Shown here: in pieces, positions 1 to 12,354 of the stretch
How positions within the stretch are numbered: the first letter of the stretch is position 1
Layout of the letters: every line of letters starts with the position of its first letter
NCBI GenBank assembly: GCA_002224055.1
Contig: AZLU01000222.1
Coordinates: 1-64,000 of the forward strand
From: Pezizomycotina sp. ARF18
Lineage: Eukaryota > Ascomycota
Length of the DNA stretch: 64,000 bases
Reading direction: 5' to 3'
Notes under the pieces: model-generated
Told to the model about the DNA's origin: nothing
Seen by the model: only the letters and a program-made list of their open reading frames with translations
Databases searched by the model: none
Position numbers and translations under genes: made by a program

Positions 1-376
1 GAAGACTAGAAGAGGTCGGCTCTACCTTCTTCGAAAAGAACCGAACTCTTGTCACCGTTTCCAGGAATATATGCGTCCCCTACATGCTTGGAATCGCCGT
101 CGCCAGTGGAGAATTTGTCATACGGATGTCCCTCGAGGGAGAAATCTACAACTTGGATGTTAGCTTATCTTTTCAACATCCTAAGGCACAATTCCGCAGG
201 TCTAACATACCATGCAGCAGAGTCTTGATGCGCTCCACGAGCTTATCTACCGTTTCCGGTATAGCATTGGTATCAGCAGATAGCCATTTTCGTCAAAAGT
301 TAATCTGTCCCTGCGTAAGTCCAGGAGCTATTGTGGACTCGAAGAAGTCGATTTGTACCTGCGTCAGGCCCGACAT
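1..376 (-). CDS. Phytanoyl-CoA dioxygenase (PhyH)-like protein, N-terminal part, cut by window edge
   Basis: The start codon is at 376-374 (MSGLTQVQIDFFES). After a break the protein continues DENGYLLIPIPETVDKLVER, then a GT-AG intron (210-146), then DFSLEGHPYDKFSTGDGD and KHVGDAYIPGNGDKSSVLFEE. The order 'FF.ENGYL.IP', 'LLHDFSLE.HP..KFSTGD' and 'HVGD.YFL.SGDKI..FFEE' is the usual start of fungal PhyH-fold Fe(II)/2-oxoglutarate oxygenases. The metal-binding H-x-D and the distal H would lie beyond the left edge, so catalysis cannot be judged. The reading frame breaks in the T run at about 303, where a longer T run would restore phase (expected FFDENGY), and again near the edge. Substrate is unknown; the family includes acyl-CoA and alkaloid hydroxylases. 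Confidence 0.72.
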
Positions 377-1303
377 ATTGACAGTTTCGAAATGAAGGAA
401 TTTCTAGAATGTTGATGAAGAATTGAGAGAATACTTGGATATCGTGAACAAGTGAGAACAACCACGCTTTTTATACCGAAAGTCCAGGATCCTAGCAGCA
501 AATTCAGATTCCCAGGGAAAAACTCGTCTGAGCACGATCGTCTTTTTTTCTGGATTGGTATATTTCTAAATGCAAATGTTTTCTTACAACGATTGACGAT
601 TCGATGTGCGAACTTCCTTACTGCTTTTTGTTTCTTACTACATGGCGGGGTGATTTGGTGGGGTATAGCGCCGCGGCGTCGTGTCGGAGCCGGCCGTTCC
701 TAGCTCTAAGCCCAGCTAAGTGGTATATCGCAAAGAATTCACAATTTCACCAAAAAAAAAAAAAGAAAAAAAAAAAAAGAGAAAAAAAGGGGGCTTTTGA
801 CGTAATTAACAAGAATAAAAGGATAAAAGGTGCTGTTGATCCAGAATCTTAGTCATTATCGTGAAGAGTTAAAAATGCAGATGGCAATGATATCAAGTGT
901 TTGTCAGGTTTAGCTCCATAATGTTTACCTCGCAGCTTCATCAGCTCGCGGCTCTAAGCGGCATTTAAAGCTTGACTGAGGGTGGTTTTATCTTATTAGA
1001 GCTTGAGAGGTTTTTTTTTTTTTTTTTTTTGACCCTTGTTATGTGTGCGTGACGTGACGTACGCGATTTTAATAGTCGCAAATGCGCAAAATCCTGCAAG
1101 GGATAGCGGTAGAAAACGCGGGTCCAAACTACCAAGCTTTCTTTCCTCGAACGACTGAACTTCTTATCATCATCAAACAAATTCCACAATCGCATACCAG
1201 CGAATGTCACGAGACAACTCCCCAAGTACATGTCCGTCACAGGGCAGGAGCTCGATCTCGAGTTCCAACGTGGCTTTCTAGGTATTTAATCTTCCTTGAT
1301 TAC
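377..1303. other. Intergenic region, divergent promoters, poly-A and poly-T tracts
   Basis: This lies between the start of the PhyH-like gene and the start chosen for the kinase, so it should hold both promoters. It contains interrupted A tracts at about 752-788 and a T run at about 1012-1030. Short open frames here are low-complexity or have no recognisable protein content. Confidence 0.5.
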
Positions 1304-2884
1304 ATGGAGAAAGTTTCTATCGCTAACCCGAAGTTCACCGCAAAACAGGGCGATGCAGGACACATAGACGAATTCGACAAGCTGAACAGATCTGAGAAGG
1401 AAGTACGTTCCCTATATAAGCAATTCCTCGTCCATGATCCGATTGGCTGACCTTTCAATTTCCATCCAGCATATGGCGTCGTTCACCGCGCAAGGGACCT
1501 CCGCGAGAGAGCGAGAAACGCTCCATCGTCGCCCTCAAGCAGATCCGCATCCTCGACAACGAGCGCATGAACGGCATCCCATAACCGCTTTACGGGAGAT
1601 ATTCCTCCTACGGTCGCTCCGCCACCAGAACGTGGTGAACGTAATCGACGTCGCTGTCGGCGATGAATTGGACGACGTCTACATGGTCATGGAATACGCT
1701 GAGCAGGTTGGTCTTATCTGAGAAAACAATCTTAAAATCAATTTTTGAGAAACTGGAAGCGCACGTTCGGCTGGCAATCCTCTTTTCCCCTTTTTTTTTG
1801 CCCTTCGAGCGAGTAGGACTGGCGAATCTCCTGGATCACGCAAGGGTAAAGTACAGCCAGAGTGAGGTGAAGTGCCTCGCGCAGCAGCTCTTCGAGGGCA
1901 TAGATTATTCACAAGAACGACATAATACATAGGTGAGAAAATTCTAAGCCCCTAGGGTACAAGAAGGAATCCGAGCTAATTATATTCATGACCGCCAGAG
2001 ATATCAAAATGTCGAATCTGCTGTTGACGCGAAGGGCATCTTGAAAATTGGTACGTCGAAGCTCGCACCAAACTGCTAACGCTCTTGGACACGACTAACA
2101 TTCACATCCACACCCGCTTTCATTTCAAATCTACAGCCGACTTCGGTATGGCCCGCGAATTCTCTAACCGACCTCTTACACCGCACGTCGTAACCGTCTG
2201 GTACCGGCCACCCGAGCTCCTCTTCGGCGCCTCCCTGTATACACCAGCGGTAGACATCTGGTCCGCAGGCATGGTCCTCGGCGAGCTCATAACCTCCTCC
2301 CCCGTCTGCCGGGCGAAAACGAAATCGACCAGTACCGCCGCCTCGTCTCCCTCCTCGGCGCGCCCAACGAGCGCATATGGCCGAAAATGCGCCTCCTGCC
2401 GCAGACCACGCAATTCCTAGCGGCCGATCAGCGCAACAACCAACCAGGCTCCAGCATCAGCGGCGGCACGAATAACTGGAGAGGAAGTTTATCGGGTTGA
2501 CGACGAAGGCGGGGTGCAGCTGCTGAACGCTTGCCTGACGTACGACCCGAGAGGAGGATAACGGCGAGGATGGTGCTGGGGCATTACTTCTTCAGGGAGG
2601 CGCCGCAGGCGAAGGAGCCTTCTATGTTGCCGACTTTTCCGGAGCTCAGGAATCACGGCGGCGGCGGCGGCGGGGACGGTGGGAGCAGGGCGGATAGCGG
2701 GACGATTGTCGATCATGATGTCGGCGGTACGATGGCTATTCATGGGCAGAGGTCTGCTGTTACCGCTCCTGGCGGAAGTGGTGCAGGTGCCGGCGGGAGT
2801 GGAGCAAGTGGTTCAGGATACGTCTTTGATTTTGACGGTGACTTTGCGAATTTGCCGTCTAAAAAGAGGCACAGAGCTGGTTAG
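1304..2884 (+). CDS. CDK10/CDK11-like cyclin-dependent protein kinase
   Basis: Serine/threonine kinase of the CMGC group. Visible in order: N-terminal [13 protein letters not shown] at 1304; glycine-loop piece YGVVHRARD after an intron (about 1403-1469); [18 protein letters not shown] then [19 protein letters not shown], the PITALRE/PISSLRE helix that binds cyclin; [10 protein letters not shown] hinge; [18 protein letters not shown]; an intron splitting the catalytic loop so that the exons give IIHRDIKMSN (junction about 1933/1999); an intron before [40 protein letters not shown]; and the C-lobe to [20 protein letters not shown]. The tail is glycine-rich and ends [13 protein letters not shown]. 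The [17 protein letters not shown] segment and the tail fit fungal CDK10/11-like kinases better than Cdc2 or Pho85. The frame breaks several times, for example GACTGGCG where GACCTGGCG (DLA) is expected at about 1820. The start is the first ATG in frame with the kinase domain; an extra upstream exon is possible. Confidence 0.85.
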
Positions 2885-3237
2885 ATGTTTCTAAACCGAA
2901 CTCTTTAAAGCGTATAGATCCTTATGCTTTTGCTGTTCTTTAAACTTCCTTTTATAAGATACCTTTAATATCGCATTCGAAATGGCGATACACTACTGCT
3001 TAATACTGTACTGTAATTGAATGAAGCTACGTGCTCTAGAGCGTCAAGATGCTTTGAGCCTCGGAATATGCCACCAATTAGTAAATAATAATAAAATACA
3101 AGTCTTCTGCCTCTTGAGAGGGTAAAGCATCATGCCACAATTATACCCTCTCGTTATAAACCCAACGCCCCCTCATTCGTGTCCACATAATAATATCCTC
3201 CTACTACAAAGCATTTGCCTCCGATTCCTCCTCCCCA
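2885..3237. other. Short convergent intergenic region
   Basis: This holds the 3' ends of the kinase gene (plus strand) and the membrane protein gene (minus strand). I see no gene in it; an AATAAAATA stretch at about 3089 could act as a polyadenylation signal. Confidence 0.4.
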
Positions 3238-4036
3238 TCAGTTCCTAAGAGCTTCATAACCACCCTCCGACGGCGCACTAACACCGCTAATCGTCAAAAA
3301 GCCACTCAGGATAACAATAACGCTCCAACTAACCGTACACAAATCCAACTAACATCCAACCTCCACCCGGCAAAAAACCTCTCGTCGTTATTAAACAGAT
3401 AACTAACTATCGCCATAGCAGCACACTGCACCATTCCACCCGCAAGCGACAAAATACTCAGCAGCTTCCACCCGTTCTCGCGCTTCTGGCGGCCGCCCGC
3501 GAGGATGATGACGTACGCTGCTACGACGACTAGCTCGAGAACCATGGCGAGGGACATGAGGAAGCCGACGGAGCGCCACATGGAGCAGAAGTAGCGGGAG
3601 TCGCCGCGGTCGGAGCAGTCTTCCTTTCGGGGGAATGGTTCGCAGTGGGGGAGGGGAGGCCGGTGCAGCGGCGGTGGAGGCCGTAGGTTATGTACATGTC
3701 GCCGACGGGCTATGATAGAGATGAGAAAACGTGATGACGTCAGTGGATTTCATGGTCAATCGGGAAAAGAAAAAGGGAAAAAAGATATCAAGGATATATA
3801 TAGACATACAATGACAATAAGTGCCCGAATATACGAGAGAGAGATGTTAAGAAACGTACCGTATCAGCACTGTACGATATCCATCGCGGGATTATTATGG
3901 ACGTCAGCGTTAAGGCCGATGCTGTTCAGTTTGCGTTAGCTATCGAAATCTCACAACGCTGCTCTTTTGCAGAAGTTATTTTCTTCTTACTAGCGATGAA
4001 GACCAACAGGGCCGTGCAGTAGAATAGGATCCTCAT
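3238..4036 (-). CDS. Four-helix fungal membrane protein, conserved family of unknown function
   Basis: The start ATG at 4036 opens a signal-like hydrophobic stretch (MRILFYCTALLVFIAS). Then TLTSIIIPRWISYSADT, an intron of about 120 bases, YITYGLHRRCTG, CEPFPRKEDCSDRGDSRYFC, and three more hydrophobic segments: VGFLMSLAMVLELVVVAAYV, LLSILSLAGGMVQCAAMAIV and CTVSWSVIVILSGFLTISGV. It ends APSEGGYEALRN and a stop at 3238. The IPRWISY...YGLHRRC...CEPFP core and four-helix layout match a conserved ascomycete membrane family, resembling Sur7/claudin-like architecture, that I know only as hypothetical. The extracellular loop is cysteine-rich. The frame breaks after RRCTG and after DVSWI, both mendable by one or two bases. 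The protein probably sits in the plasma membrane (inference). Confidence 0.7.
3735..3742. promoter_or_regulatory. CRE palindrome TGACGTCA inside an intron
   Basis: This is a perfect ATF/CREB core site in the intron of the four-helix membrane protein gene. ATF/CREB-type bZIP factors, such as the one encoded at 8939-10723, bind this sequence. With a 64 kb window one or two chance copies are expected, so functional meaning is unproven. Confidence 0.3.
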
Positions 4037-4660
4037 GGTTATTGTCGGTATCAAATATTTTGTATTGAGGTTACTGTGTCTTTTCCTAGCCAAAAAGAAT
4101 AATATGGAGTGTTGATGGAAGTTTTGAAATGGTGGCTTGTTTCAAACGAGTTCGAACGTGAGAAAACTAGCAAAATGGAATCCTCCAGAACGATTACGCC
4201 TTCTTTACTACTTTGGCAAATAAATAACGAATAAAAGGAGACAACTAAGACTGATGCTATGTCTTCGAGGGTGGTTATGAATGAGGAAACGTGAAGTTTT
4301 CAGTACTCGGAGGAATTGATTGATGCAGCAATTTGTGGGGGATATTTTGTGGGGAAGAGTCGTAATCAAGACATACGAGTGTCGTCAGAGATATTATGGT
4401 TCCCACCACTCAAACATTAGCAAGTGTCCCCCTTATGCAGCCAGTTTCCCGAAAACCGTCTCTAAATCACGACTTGCGGCATGCTGCATATTATCTGGCG
4501 GTGTTAAACTACATAGTATGTAGGAGACTACAGCAATCAGCCACCCCGTGATACTTTGGATATTCTCATTGTAGAATTCCATTTATTTTAGGTTATTTTA
4601 CAAGGTAAAAGTAATTTATAAGAAAAAAAAAAAAATGAAGTCCAGTCAATAAAAATGAAT
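4037..4660. other. Intergenic region between membrane protein start and DUG1 stop
   Basis: No gene is supported. The 67-codon open frame at 4320-4523 has no recognisable features. The last part holds the DUG1 3' untranslated region with an A13 run near 4622. Confidence 0.4.
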
Positions 4661-6578
4661 TTAAGCCATTGGCTCTTCAGCAACATAGTGGAGGTAGGCT
4701 CCGAGGAGCTTCGTTCCTTGAATGTAGTTTCTCTTGTCGAGTTTTTCTAAACAAAAGCGTAGAAAGTCAGCAATTACTCAGGATTTGTTCTCACTTAGGT
4801 TGACTAGCGTTAGGTATTCCTTACCATTGATAGAATGCGCAGCATCAGTAGAGCTTCCATCGGTAGCAGCAGCACGTTCTTGCCCGTCGCCTGCTCGAAC
4901 GTCAAGGTGACCGGAATGCTGCCACCCTCACGAGTGAAATCCGGAGTGACGCCCACACCTTCTCCGTCGCCTTCTTTGCGGCTTCGAAGTTCCAGTGCTT
5001 CGGACTGGCCACCACCACTTGCCGGCATGCATGAGCTCGACCTTCATGTTGTTGTTGCTGCCCAGCTTCTTAAACTCCTCGTTGACGTGCTTGAATACCA
5101 GCTCGTCCACGTCCTTGGGCTCCATGTTGGGGACCGTCCTGATGGAAAATTTTCCAACAACCTTGGCCGGGATGACGGTCTTCGCTCCGCCCGCCGAAAA
5201 GGCACCCTCGATTCCGTGCAGGGACAGCGAAGGGTTCCTCCAGCGGCCCATGAGGGTGTTTTCGGTATCCTGGAAGATGGATGTCTGCGAGCCCAAGCTC
5301 TCGTAGAGGTTATTCATGTTGAACGCGATGTTACCGTACAGCGATTTTTCTTCCTCGGTGATGGGGGCAACGAGATCGTACAGTCCGGGCACCTGGATCT
5401 TACCCTTGTTGTCGACAAGGGTAGCCATCAGCCTGACGAGGTCGGTCATGGGTTCCGTTACCGTACCGCCGAAGACGCCGGAGTGAAGATCCTGCCCGGG
5501 ACCAGAGACGGTGATGGAGTAGTAGGAGCAGCCGCGGAGACCGTAGGTCAGGCAGGGCTTTTCGGTTCCGAGCCAGCTAAAATTTTCAATTAGCATATTG
5601 CATATGAGGTATTCTTGGAAGGATGCTTTTGACTCACTAGTTGTCCGAAATGCAGACGGCGTCGGCATCCTTGAAGAACTTCTTCGCCTCGGCAACGATA
5701 AGATCGTCTAACCCTTCCGAGCCGTATTCCTCCATTCCCTCGAAGCACATAAGCAGGTGACGGGGAAGTTAACGCCGGCCCTGTGACACCATTCTGTCAA
5801 CATCCAATACAACACACACAAAACTTATTTGGAAAATATCATACTTCTGATGAGCCTCAATAGCGTTCAGCCACCCCAGGACGGGGCCCTTATCATCCGT
5901 AGAACCCCTACCGAACATCCTGTCCTTATCGTCAACGGTAAGCTTGAACGGATCGGTCGCCCACCCGTCCTCCAGCTGGCAGGCTGGACGTCATAGTGGC
6001 CGTAGACCAGGATCGTCCTCTTGTTGGAGTCGTTGCCGTAGCGTCCGAGGACGATAGGTGGAAGGTTCAGGCCGGGGTGGCCCGGTTGCTCGCCGAGTTC
6101 TCTGAGCTCCACAGTGACACCGAGCTTCTTCAGTTCAGCGGCGAGGAACTCACCCATCTGCAAGTCATTAAATGAGTTAGGTTAGAAACAGGATAAGAGA
6201 AATTTTATGTGAGTGGATGTTAGAAGCTGATACGAACCTCTACGACCTTCGGTCGCATGGCGGGATCCGCCGAGACGGAGGGAATCGCGACAGCTTTGCT
6301 GAGACCTGCAATAATTTGAACCTATCTGTTAGCTTTCCATGCTTGGAACCAGCTACTGATCATCAAGCCCGCTTCCGATAAAGTATGGTAAAAAAAGAAA
6401 ATGCAGACTTGTAGGTAAAAACTACCGCGGTCCAGGGTTCCACTTACGATCGATAAAGTGGTCGCTCAAAGCATCGACCCTGTTTGTACACCTGTCAGCT
6501 TTTCTCTTTCTTGAAGCAACGTATACAGCTAGCTTTCAAAGCTTACTGGCTAAAGTAACCGTCCAGATTGGGAGCCAT
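4661..6578 (-). CDS. DUG1: Cys-Gly metallodipeptidase Dug1 (CNDP2-type M20 peptidase)
   Basis: A cytosolic di-zinc dipeptidase of glutathione breakdown that cleaves Cys-Gly and other dipeptides. The start ATG is at 6578 ([11 protein letters not shown]); an intron follows, then [67 protein letters not shown] (first zinc histidine and aspartate), [20 protein letters not shown] (bridging aspartate), [20 protein letters not shown] (catalytic glutamate and zinc ligand), [20 protein letters not shown], a long dimerisation domain, [20 protein letters not shown], and [16 protein letters not shown] with the last zinc histidine. It ends [12 protein letters not shown]. Every M20 metal ligand is visible, and the length (about 475 residues) is normal. 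Several introns are present. Frame breaks occur near 5990 (after YDVQPA) and 5015 (after HAGKWW). Dug1 acts with or without the Dug2-Dug3 complex in yeast. Confidence 0.93.
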
Positions 6579-8938
6579 TTTGTCGTTTATTTTGGTATTT
6601 ACGGTCGAGTATGGATGGTAGTATTGCTTTGGAGGTGAAGCTGTCGTTCTTATGGTAGCGTTGTCAGGAGTAGTTGTGGTGAGGGAGTGAAAAGTTTTCG
6701 TCTGAAAGCTTCTTGCTGCTGCTGATGAGATAAAGCTGGTTGTAGTGCTGCTGATAGCTGTTTGGCGGCGGCGGCGGCGGCGGTAGTGGTGGGGCGAGTT
6801 TGGTGGGGTAAAAATTGCGCGGTGCTATGGAAGGTTCGTCTGCTGCGTTATAATTATAAGCCGCGGCCGTGGAAGCTGAGGAATTATGGCTGTAAGGCTT
6901 GCAATGTAAGGTCGAAGGCACAACTACTACTATATATAGAGGAGGACAATGATGAGGAAATCCAAGAGTAATAGTAGTATCCAAACGAGGAATAGAGGAA
7001 GCTTTTAAAGTCCCTCCTGCTCGGCTCAAGAACATGTATGAACCAGGTTCTTTCTTTCTTTCTTTCTTGTTCTGAAAACTACAACTACTAAAAGAAGGAC
7101 TTCAGCGTCGTACTGCGGTCAACCTAACCGACTATAAAAGTAGAAGAAGAAGAAGCAGAGAGAAGGTAGAGAAGGAAAAGACGAAGGAGAAGGACAGTAA
7201 TGGCAAAAGCGGGATTGGGCGAAAAAGACTCGAGATCCCGGGGCGAGGTTGCTCGAGCAGGTGGATAATGGCTAACCCGCAGTGATCCCATGGGGAAGAC
7301 CCCTGTCGAAAGTGCTCGGCTTCTGTCGGCAAGGATCGTTGAGCAAGAGTTTACGAGGAATGGGTCCTCTCACGAAATGCGTTATTTGTCATTGGGGAAG
7401 GAGAAAGTGATGGCTATCACGGATATCGGCACTGGTACGACCTACTTATCGATGGGACGACATGGAAATATTCAGGTCAATAGAATAATAGATACTAGCA
7501 CTACGCAGTAACGAAACACGGCCTTATCTACTCGATATACCACGTCCACTCGTAAGCTCGAAATAGCGCAGAACGAAGAAGTCCTGGCCACTTCACCAAG
7601 TTCATAGAGATCATATTGGCTGTTTTATTTGTTTGCCTTTCTTCGAATACAGATCATTTGCATGCAAGATTTCTTTTAGTTAAAACTGTACTACTAATAC
7701 AGATACGTGCATATATTACGTACTTCTTGAGTATATATTTGTAGTTTTTGAGGTCGTGTTTTTGCCTCGATTTACTGTTACAAGCACTAAACCTCCCTAG
7801 TTATTTTCACGTTCTTCCCTCAGACGATAATGAAGAAAAGATAACAAAAAACTGTTTGTATATCTAGGTATATCACATACAGAAATACAAAGAAAGATAT
7901 GCAGAGTTAGATAGCCGGAGCTACCAGTAAAAGAACAAATTTCTCTTCCTCATCGTCTTTCATGGACGGACATATAGGGTTGCGAACCAGCCTGGGGGAT
8001 ACTTATATTAAAGAAAAAGAGTAAGAATTCTTTCTGAGAAGAAAAACCTCCACCACCCGCTCGTAAACATCAAATCACACCGAAATATCATACAAACACC
8101 CGTGTTCCTTTCTTCCGTATCCGCGCGTCCAAATTATAGAAGACAGAAAATTACCATTAAGAAAAAAAAAAAAAAAAAAGCCATGATTTTGAAGGAAAAC
8201 CCTAGTAGAGAAGTAGAAGAAAAGCCAAACAGAATACTTTTGCGTCGCGGTGGAAAATGAGAAAAGGGGAGACACTTGAAGAGGAAAGAAAAAGGAAAAG
8301 GGGAAAAAGAGAGGAAAGGGGAATTGCAGAAAGAAGAACAAATATAGAGGGAAACGTAGGAGTAGGCGGGAGAAGAGAAGAAAAACCAACTGAAAAAAAG
8401 GAAAAAAAGGAAAAAAAAAGGGGGGGGGTTTCGGAAGGAAGGAAAGTGGGTTAAAATTGGAAAAGTAAAATTGTAATCAATGAATGGCAAAGTAAATAAT
8501 TGATCATGAGTAGAGGGGAATTTAGAGGAGACATAATTCTTGTGAATCAGAACCGGATTTCCTGCTCGGTCATCATGTATTCACCTCGAAGTCTGTGTTG
8601 TAGAGGTCCATCAATGGCGTGAACAAGGGCGATAAACCGAAGCCAACGAAATAACAATAGTAATATATCAATATATATATTCAGGAAGTCGAGAGGGGTA
8701 ACTGGGGTTGTCAATGCCGCTGATAAAAAAAAAGTGCAGTTTAATAAAACAGTATATAAATGAAATCCTAAAAAAGCCAGCGAGAAATTTATTCGAAGCT
8801 CAAAAGGAAGCCCAGTTTGAAAGGAAATATTTATCCAGAGCCCAGTGCACAAAGGAAAAGTCCTGACAAAGGAAATCATGATGGTCGACAAAGGGACTAT
8901 TTTTTTTTTTGGGATTATTTTTTACTTTTGGTTGATCG
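6579..8938. other. DUG1 upstream region and bZIP gene 3' flank, simple repeats
   Basis: About 2.4 kb without a supported gene. It holds a GGC-type run (about 6763-6784), a TTTC repeat (about 7051-7069), a purine-rich stretch at 8260-8450 (GGAAAA-type, with A and G runs) and an A18 run near 8162. A 123-codon minus-strand frame (7035-6664, MFLSRAGGTLK, proline-rich) and a 73-codon plus-strand frame (7290-7511, MGKTPVESARLL) are open but show no known domain; the first could be a DUG1 leader or a chance frame. Confidence 0.45.
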
Positions 8939-10723
8939 TCATGAAAATCTCCTTGGGCCGGGAGGCGCCATGCTGACAGGCACGCCGTACGGATGGTGAA
9001 CTGGACCGTAATCTGGTCCTTGGCCTAACGCGGCAATAGTCTCTAAACCACCGATTCCTTGAGGTCCAGCGGCTCTGCTTATTGGACAGTCTTTGTGGGC
9101 AAGGAGTAAGGTTTGTAGCTTGACGATTTCCTCGCGTAGTGTTGTAACCTGAGAGTTCAAAGCGTCGTTCTCAGCACCGTAATATTCAACTTTAGCTTGC
9201 AGATTTGCAAGCCATTGCTTCTTCCTCTGTCGACATTTAAGCGCGGCAACACTATATTGATATGGGAACAAAAGTTATTAGCAGACTGGGAAAAAAAGAA
9301 CGTTAAACCAGATTATAATCTTACCGATTCCTTTCTAAGAAATTCTTGCGTTTCTCTTCGTCAGTCATCTTCTTTGGGTCGGTCTGGTTGTTCTGGTGGT
9401 CATCGTGATCTTCGTCGCCAGAGTCCGACATATCATCGTCGTTCGATACAGGTTCGTTCTTCATCTTTTTGCCAACAGGACCTTTGGCCTCGTCTGCCTT
9501 CCTGCGAGTTCCGGCTTTAGTAGCCGGTGGGGCGGCACCCTTCTTGCTACCCTTGCCCTTGGTAACCTTTGTGGCAGCGTTTCCGTCAGTGCTATCGCTT
9601 TGGCCACCATCGTCCATAGGCTCCACCGAACTTTGCGGGGCTTGACGGCCGTTAGATACGATCTGCTTGCTGTTTTGAACGCGGTTAACAGCACCGGCAT
9701 GGGCCGGGTCTATTCCAAGCCCGATAGGGGATGTGGCCGGGTTGAGTGGTCTGAACGCCATTCGGCATACTTGTGTTACCCATGAATTGCTGCTGGGCAT
9801 CACTCGGATGCTGGCTTTGCTGAGCGAGCATATAAAGGCCGCTGGCAGCTGCATTTGCGTCAACTCCAAAGGGATCGGACGCCTGACGACCGTGTGAAAC
9901 CTTCACATGGGCATCGTTGGGCTTAACCGCAGGTGCCATTGTAACACCTTCCATCGGATCACCTTCCGCTTTGGTGACCATGCCCGTATTTTGCATCAGT
10001 TTTCCGCGATGAGTAGCTTGCTGAGCGGCTGCAAGGGCCGTTTTGTGGAATTCCATAGTTCCGGGGGTTGTACCGCTGCCGAATCCGAACAAAGCCTGAG
10101 TATTCGGTGAAGGGCTGGGAACATGCTCCCGCTGCCTCCGGGAGTAAGTCCAGAACGGATGCCTGATTCGTTTGGAGTAAGACCGGTCCTGATCGAAGAG
10201 TCGAATGTATTCGATGGGCCAGTGAGCATAGCCGGCGAAAGAGGGCGGACCTGAGCGAATGTATGCCCCAATTGAAACTTCCAGTACCAAGGTTGGGAGA
10301 GGGTGATGTGATAGATGATGCGGGTGGTAGTAGAGCCTTCCCGGGTGTCAAACCATCGTTCACGGAAAACGATTGTTCGAACGGGTTAGGCTCCTCACCG
10401 TACTTGTTATGATGCACCGCGGAAAAATAGTCGCCGGAAGTCTCTTCGACTGCTGGCGGCGGAGGAGGGGGAGGAGGCGGTAACGATGTTTCACGGTTAT
10501 TCTGAGAAGGTGCCGTAGCTGTAGTTGTGGGTCGGCAGGAGCAGACGTAGCGGCGGCGGCGGCGCGGCGGCGGCGGTTGTGGCAGGCTGGGTTGACCTGA
10601 CAGGTTTTTCAGGTTGTGATGTCTTCGTCGAGCTATTTGATCCTTCTTTGTGGTGGTTTTGGGTGAGGCTTTGGTAGCGTCGCGGCTTTTTGATTTTGGG
10701 GAATTTCGCTTGGTGTCTGACAT
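8939..10723 (-). CDS. atf1: ATF/CREB-family bZIP transcription factor, Atf1/AtfA type
   Basis: A nuclear stress-response activator; in fungi of this family it is a target of the Sty1/Hog1 MAP kinase. The start ATG is at 10723 (MSDTKRNSPKSKSRD). The N-terminal half is low-complexity, with a polyproline run, and has the activation-region signature YGEEPNPFEQSFSV and repeated GLTPGGSG/GLTPNESG blocks. The middle is acidic (NDDDMSDSGDEDHDD). The bZIP is EEKRKNFLERNR, then an intron of about 70 bases (about 9254-9323), then VAALKCRQRKKQWLANLQ with a leucine-zipper heptad through AENDALNSQVTTLREEIV and LQTLLLAHKDCP. It ends APPGPRRFS at 8939. NFLERNR..A..CR.RKK is the ATF2/CREB basic motif. An intron inside the basic region is typical of this gene. 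Frame breaks lie near 10270, 10130 and 9700. Opy2 at 30101 belongs upstream in the same pathway (known biology). Confidence 0.92.
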
Positions 10724-11700
10724 CACCGCACTTTGTTAGCAAAAAAGACTCCCACCCAAGAAAAATAAAAATTCCTGTAATCAAAAAAAAAAAAAAAAAA
10801 AATAGGAGTAATACTAATAAATAATTCACTCCCCAAGCAAATAAAGAAATATTTCATAATGATGCAATTTAATTATTTTTCTTCTCACCAACGAAACAAG
10901 AATAATTATAATAATACCCTTGTTTTCGATTTCTTTCTAACCACAACCGTACTCTCTGCATCCATCTCTTTAAATATATATAGGGAATGCAGAAGAAGCA
11001 AGATATAAATGCTCAAGGGGAAAGATCTCTCAATAAAATTCTCTATTCAAGATCTGACGCGAAAAAAAAAAAAAAAAAACTCACCTTCATTTACAACGCT
11101 TGCTTTCTTCGTGTCTACCGGCGAATTTATACGAGACGCGGGACCAGAGGTCACCGACGCCTGCTGTCGAGTTGCAACTGCTGCCATTGTCGAGAGGAAT
11201 CCGTCCTTGTTTTCGATCCTGATACTTCAACTCTTCCTCGATCCCGCGAGAAGCGCTATAGAATATCGGTTGTCGTCTAAAAAGAGAAAAAATTATCAGG
11301 TTGAATGTGACCCAAATCCTTTTCTTGTTAATAAAATGCCTCTTGAGAATGCTCTGACGGATATATATCCATCTATCAGCGTTCTTCCTCCCGAATTTTT
11401 TCTTTTTGCGAGTCTCTTTTCGTGTAAATGTATATGATCGTGCAGATAAGGGAGGGGTTTGAGTCAATGAGTGTTTCTTCGAACCACAAATGACGAAAGC
11501 GATATCAAAGGGGGCTTATAAGGGCGGGATAGAAATAGAGACAGCAAAATTATTAACGTGGATAATATAGAGGTAGAAAATGGACCAACGTGATCGAGGC
11601 GTTTAAGATTATAGGAGAGGGTGACGATGATCACTCGAGTAAGTGGTAAGAAAAAAGAAAGAAAGAAGAACGTTGGAAAAGGGGAAGGGAGGTTACAGGG

Positions 11701-11779
11701 CCGCCCCCCCCCAAAAAAAAAAAAAAAAAAAAAAAAAAACTTTAAAAATTTTAATTTTTAAAATATACTCAGAGTATAA

Positions 11780-11816
<37 letters not shown>

Positions 11817-11831
11817 GGAGGGGTGGTTAGA
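11701..11831. repeat. Fold-back: C-run/A27 and T31/G-run inverted repeat
   Basis: CCGCCCCCCCCC followed by 27 A (11713-11739), then an AT-rich centre with the palindrome ATACTCAGAGTAT (about 11766-11778), then 31 T (11785-11815) and GGGAGGGGTGG. The two arms are near-complementary over about 40 bases, so the whole block could fold into one long hairpin. The run lengths are unlikely to be exact in any assembly. Confidence 0.75.
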
Positions 11832-12354
11832 GAAGGTTTTTTTGGGGGGAAATAAGGTGTGAGTGACTGAGTATAATTCAGAGGATATGTGTGATTCCTG
11901 GGTGGCCTGGATTGTGTGATTTTCTTCACTGCCCAACTTTGTGTGGCAAATAAGAGCAGAGGAAGTGAAGAAAGCGACACACTAACTACCACACACAACA
12001 CAGCAGAGAGGAAGCAGAGCCAGAACCAGAACCAGGACCAGACACCGCTTAGGTAAAGCAGAGTATTTTCCATTTTTCCTTTTTATTTATATTACTTATT
12101 TTAATTGGGGGTTGTAAGAGTCTGGGCGATCTTCAATACCTCTTCTTCGCCGCTCGGTGCTTAATTCTTTTTCAAGGAAATAACTTACCAATCGAATATC
12201 AATATGTCGGATTGTAAATCAGTTCGACTTTGATCCAGGAACAAAACGAATTGGGGTAGGAAAGCTTTCTTTCTGCTGCTGAGGAAACTGTCAGTTCAAT
12301 AGTGTCTATCTGATCATAAGCATCTCTAAGAGTAATCTTCGAGGAAGAGTTAAA

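Noticed and set aside
744-790. Poly-A tail of a retroposed gene copy
   Set aside because: A and T runs occur throughout the intergenic DNA in both orientations, with no adjacent intron-less gene copy or target-site duplication.
8134-8490. Phenylalanine-rich minus-strand frames and their purine-rich complement
   Set aside because: Pure consequence of GAAAA-type low-complexity sequence.
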